Assembly (NCBI GenBank): GCA_903813345.2
Contig: CAIIXF020000006.1
Span: 36,410,436-36,474,435 of the forward strand
DNA from: Owenia fusiformis
Lineage: Eukaryota > Annelida > Polychaeta > Sabellida > Oweniidae
Length of the DNA: 64,000 nucleotides
Direction: 5' to 3'
Shown: positions 61,111 to 64,000 of the stretch, in pieces
How the letters are laid out: every line of letters begins with the position of its first letter
Numbering within the stretch: position 1 is the first letter of the stretch
The notes under the pieces: generated by a model
The model's database searches: none
Seen by the model: the letters and a program-made list of their open reading frames with translations, nothing else
What the model was told of the DNA's origin: nothing
Position numbers and translations under genes: made by a program

Positions 61111-63057
61111 CAGGGTGATCCAGAAGTAACGTCAAAGATGTTGTAATTTCAAAAGTATTCATCAGATCTTCATGAAATTTGGTATACATGTACCCACAAC
61201 ATTTCTGAGTTACCATCTCAAAGATTGGAATTCAATCATTTCATTGGTTGAAATTATGGTTGCTATAGTAACCCGATATCGCATAACCCGGGGCAAATTA
61301 CTTAACGTGTAATGCGTAATCTCAAAATATCAACAAGATCTGAAATTGTTATATCCTCAACATTTTATTTCACAACAATATAAATCATACTATTGCACAG
61401 TTACTAATAATAGTTCATTCTACATAATTGCCACCATTTGCAACACATTTCTCATGTCTGGATACCCATTCCTTGAACACAGAATTAAATCCATTAGAAC
61501 TCATTCCTTGTAGGGCTAGTACTACGGCATTTTTCAATTCCTCACAGGATTGAAAATTATTTCCACTAAGGTTTCTTTTTAGTTCCCCATACAAATAAAA
61601 GTCACTGGGGGCAAGATCAGGTGAATAAGGGGCATGTTCAAGTTGTTGAAATCCAAGTGTTTGGACTGTGTTGCTGGTCAGGATTGCAGTGTGCGTAGGG
61701 GCATTGTCCCAATGCAAGATAAACTGCTGCAGATGTCCGGGACGCTTTTTCCTCAGGGAACGTTGAAGATCACGCTTCAGAACCTGAAAAACAAATGTTT
61801 AATGGTTGTTAAACCAGTTGTTTCATTGATTGGATTTGGATTTGAATCATGGCCATGGAGTTATAATTATATTGACAGTGAACAACATTTAAATACTTTA
61901 ATTTAAAAATAAAATTCACAGTATGATGTATTATTAGAACAAATGATATCTTACCTTTGCAATGTAAACGGCATTAATTCTCTGGCCAATGGGAACAAAA
62001 TGGGTTAACACCATTCCTCTAATGTCAAAGAATGTCACAACCATTTGTTTCTTTTGTGGAATTCCTGGTACTATTTTAGGCTTGGTTGGTGTTGGGGAGT
62101 TGTCATGTTTCCACGATGAACTTTGTTGCCTGGTCTCTGGGATGTAGAATGATAGCAATGATTCGTCACTCGTAATGATCTTGTTAAGAAAGTCATCTCC
62201 ATCTCTCCGATATTTTGCAAGAAAGTCCCTTGAAGCCTTAACACGCCGGTCTTTCTGCTCCTGTGTCAAGTCATGCGGCACCCATTTAGCAGACACCTTC
62301 TTTAACAGACAGTTCTTTGTCAGTATCCGTTGCACAGTCCCATAGCTCAGATCGTGTTTTTCAGAAATTTGCCTATTGTCCATAACATCAGCTTCAATTG
62401 CTTTGATGGTTTGATCATCGAATGACGACACTGGCCTGCCTCCTCGCTGCTTGTCTACCACTTCATCATATCCACTGGAATACTTGTTAAACCACCTGTA
62501 AATGTTTCTCTCAGCAATGGCAGCTTTACCATATGCCTTCTTTATCTGTCTTATAGTCTCTTTTACACCTTTCCCCAACTTTACACAGAACTTAATGTTT
62601 GTTCTTTGCTCTATTTTACTCTGACTTGGCGCCATCTTGAATTGGGTGGGTTAGTGTCCTTGGTCATGTTAGTATTTGTCATGGATGATGGAAGCAATTC
62701 AAAGAAATTGAAAGCTTTTTATGAATGCCTATTGTGACATCACAACTATTACATATTTGTTACCATGGCAACAAATATAAAAATCATAGAAAACAAACAA
62801 TGAACATTTTCAAATGTTACTGACTTTTTAAATTAGAGAAATTCACAAAAACGTTATGGTTTCTCTTCAATTTGCCCCGGGTTACGCGATATCAGGTTAC
62901 TATAGCAACCATAATTTCAACCAATGAAATGATTGAATTCCAATCTTTGAGATGGTAACTCAGAAATGTTGTGGGTACATGTATACCAAATTTCATGAAG
63001 ATCTGGTGAATACTTTTGAAATTACAATGTCTTTGACGTTACTTCTGGATCACCCTG
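61111..63057 (-). mobile_element. Complete mariner transposon with 189-bp inverted repeats
   Basis: The left end (61111-61299, starting CAGGGTGATCCAGAAGTAAC) and right end (62869-63057, ending GTTACTTCTGGATCACCCTG) are near-perfect inverted copies of 189 bp. TA lies outside both ends (61109-61110 and 63058-63059). The interior encodes one transposase on -. Few differences between the arms suggest recent activity. Confidence 0.95.
61415..62635 (-). CDS. Mariner transposase (DD34D), two exons
   Basis: Cut-and-paste transposase. Exon 1 is 62635-61955 (227 codons), exon 2 is 61783-61415; together 349 residues, the usual mariner length. The N-terminal part has paired helix-turn-helix regions (IRQIKKAYG, QISEKHDLSYGTVQRIL) around RGGRP, and WVPHDL is the family linker signature. 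Catalytic residues are Asp157 (TSDES), Asp253 (HWDNAPTH) and Asp288 (SPDLAPSD), with 34 residues between the last two. No stop or frameshift occurs. Unspliced, the frame ends at 61934 before the second Asp; donor AAG|GTAAGA and acceptor TTTTTCAG|GTT flank 171 bp whose removal restores YIAK-VLKRDLQ in phase 0. It is thus probably an intron, and the gene looks intact. Confidence 0.85.
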
Positions 63058-63363
63058 TACATGTACAATGCAAATAAAAGTTGAATTTATACATATGGTA
63101 CATCAAATTAATATTGTGTGTTACTATTATTTTTGGTACTATCTATGGTGGTAAATATTAGACTCTACAAAGCATTAACATGACAAAATGTCACTACCAA
63201 GTTAGTTATTCCAAATGGTAACAAAAGTGCAACAACATTGCCATGGTGACTGAAATTGCAAAAACTCGTAACATGTCTATATGTGTTGAGAATAAAAATT
63301 AAATTAAAATTAAATCACATGTATTTGCAATTTAAGTTCCAACTTATTTAAAATCATTTTTAT

Positions 63364-64000
63364 TATCGCACTTTGAAAAAGTGCTATATTGTCGTCGTCT
63401 TGTGCTGTTGGGCGGGCGTGCGGGCGGGCGGGACAAAACCAAATCTTGTCATCAAAATTCCAAGAAAACCGCTAACCTGTTCAACTTGAAATTTTTACAC
63501 ATGCAATAGCAGACTAGTGCTAAGATCTGATTAGGTTTAGGGCATGCTGGGTAAACTATGTTGCGGCCATCTTGAATTTTTCAACAAATCTTGTCATCAA
63601 AATTCCAGGAAAACCACTTATCCGTTCAACTTGAAATTTTTAGAGATGCAAGAGCAGACTATTGCCAAGATCTGATTAGGTTTTGGGTATGCTGGCTGAA
63701 TTACATGGTGGCCATTTTGAATTTTTCAATTTGGCGGCCATTTTGAATTTTTCAACTTGCTCCAAATTGACCAATTTTTTTTTTAAAAAACATCTACAAG
63801 TTCTCAGAAGCTCAAATCTGACCTTAGATTTCAGATTTGACCTTTCGTTCACTTTCAGTGGCCTTGAAAAGGTCAAAAAGTTGATTTTCTAAATTGATAT
63901 TTTCGATTTAAATTTAGGTCAGCTTAATTACAAAACACTTACTGAGGTCTGAAAAAGTTAAATTTTCAAGGTCGACGGTCATCAAATTAGGTCACAAACA
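63364..64000. mobile_element. Second copy of the TATCGCACTTTGAA element, inverted, cut by the window edge
   Basis: Starts TATCGCACTTTGAAAAAGTG and continues as the reverse complement of 34953-35774, including the GGGCGGGCG block. The other end is outside the window. Confidence 0.8.

Overview
The window is AT-rich metazoan nuclear DNA: spliced genes with GT-AG introns, C2H2 zinc-finger arrays, tRNA-derived SINEs, mariner-type transposons, a LINE and many satellites. Repeat content and gene families suggest an invertebrate, probably a marine deuterostome or spiralian; the sequence alone does not settle the phylum.

Region 1 (about 0.8-35 kb) is a threefold tandem duplication. Each unit has, on the + strand, a short coding exon, a second exon carrying a long C2H2 zinc-finger array, and then a small intronless gene. 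The zinc-finger exons start at 2534 (A), 13064 (B) and 28224 (C); the small genes are at 7492, 21133 and 34253. The copies have diverged. In A the first exon has grown by a 30-bp coding minisatellite. B has one nonsense codon inside its array. C has a recent four-finger duplication and a frameshifted tail. C also took up a 5'-truncated LINE and a 1.5-kb DNA transposon, both with target duplications and with empty sites visible in B. The small gene (108 residues, unrecognised, not histone-like in composition) has a conserved TATA box. About 150 bp after its stop lies a hairpin matching the histone mRNA 3' stem-loop consensus, followed by a purine-rich HDE-like element. This is the most unexpected signal in the window.

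Region 2 (36.3-39.8 kb, - strand) holds four exons that I read as the N-terminus of Integrator subunit 5 (INTS5). The rest of that gene is not visible; the zinc-finger cluster lies where it should continue.

Region 3 (39.8-46.9 kb) is non-coding and rich in inverted repeats and old transposon pieces.

Region 4 (46.9-59.3 kb, + strand) holds a complete mitoguardin (MIGA/FAM73) gene: 13 coding exons that join in phase into 513 residues. Intron 4 is extraordinary. Its 5' end is a 42-bp satellite that multiplies the exon-4 end and the splice donor 11 times. Its 3' end is a 130-bp satellite that multiplies the splice acceptor and the exon-5 start 26 times. A decayed duplicate of exon 6, a GC-AG intron, a SINE, a MITE and a LINE 3' end lie further along.

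Region 5 (59.4-64 kb) is intergenic. It carries a complete, apparently intact mariner transposon (61111-63057) with 189-bp inverted repeats and a transposase gene that appears to contain a 171-bp intron.
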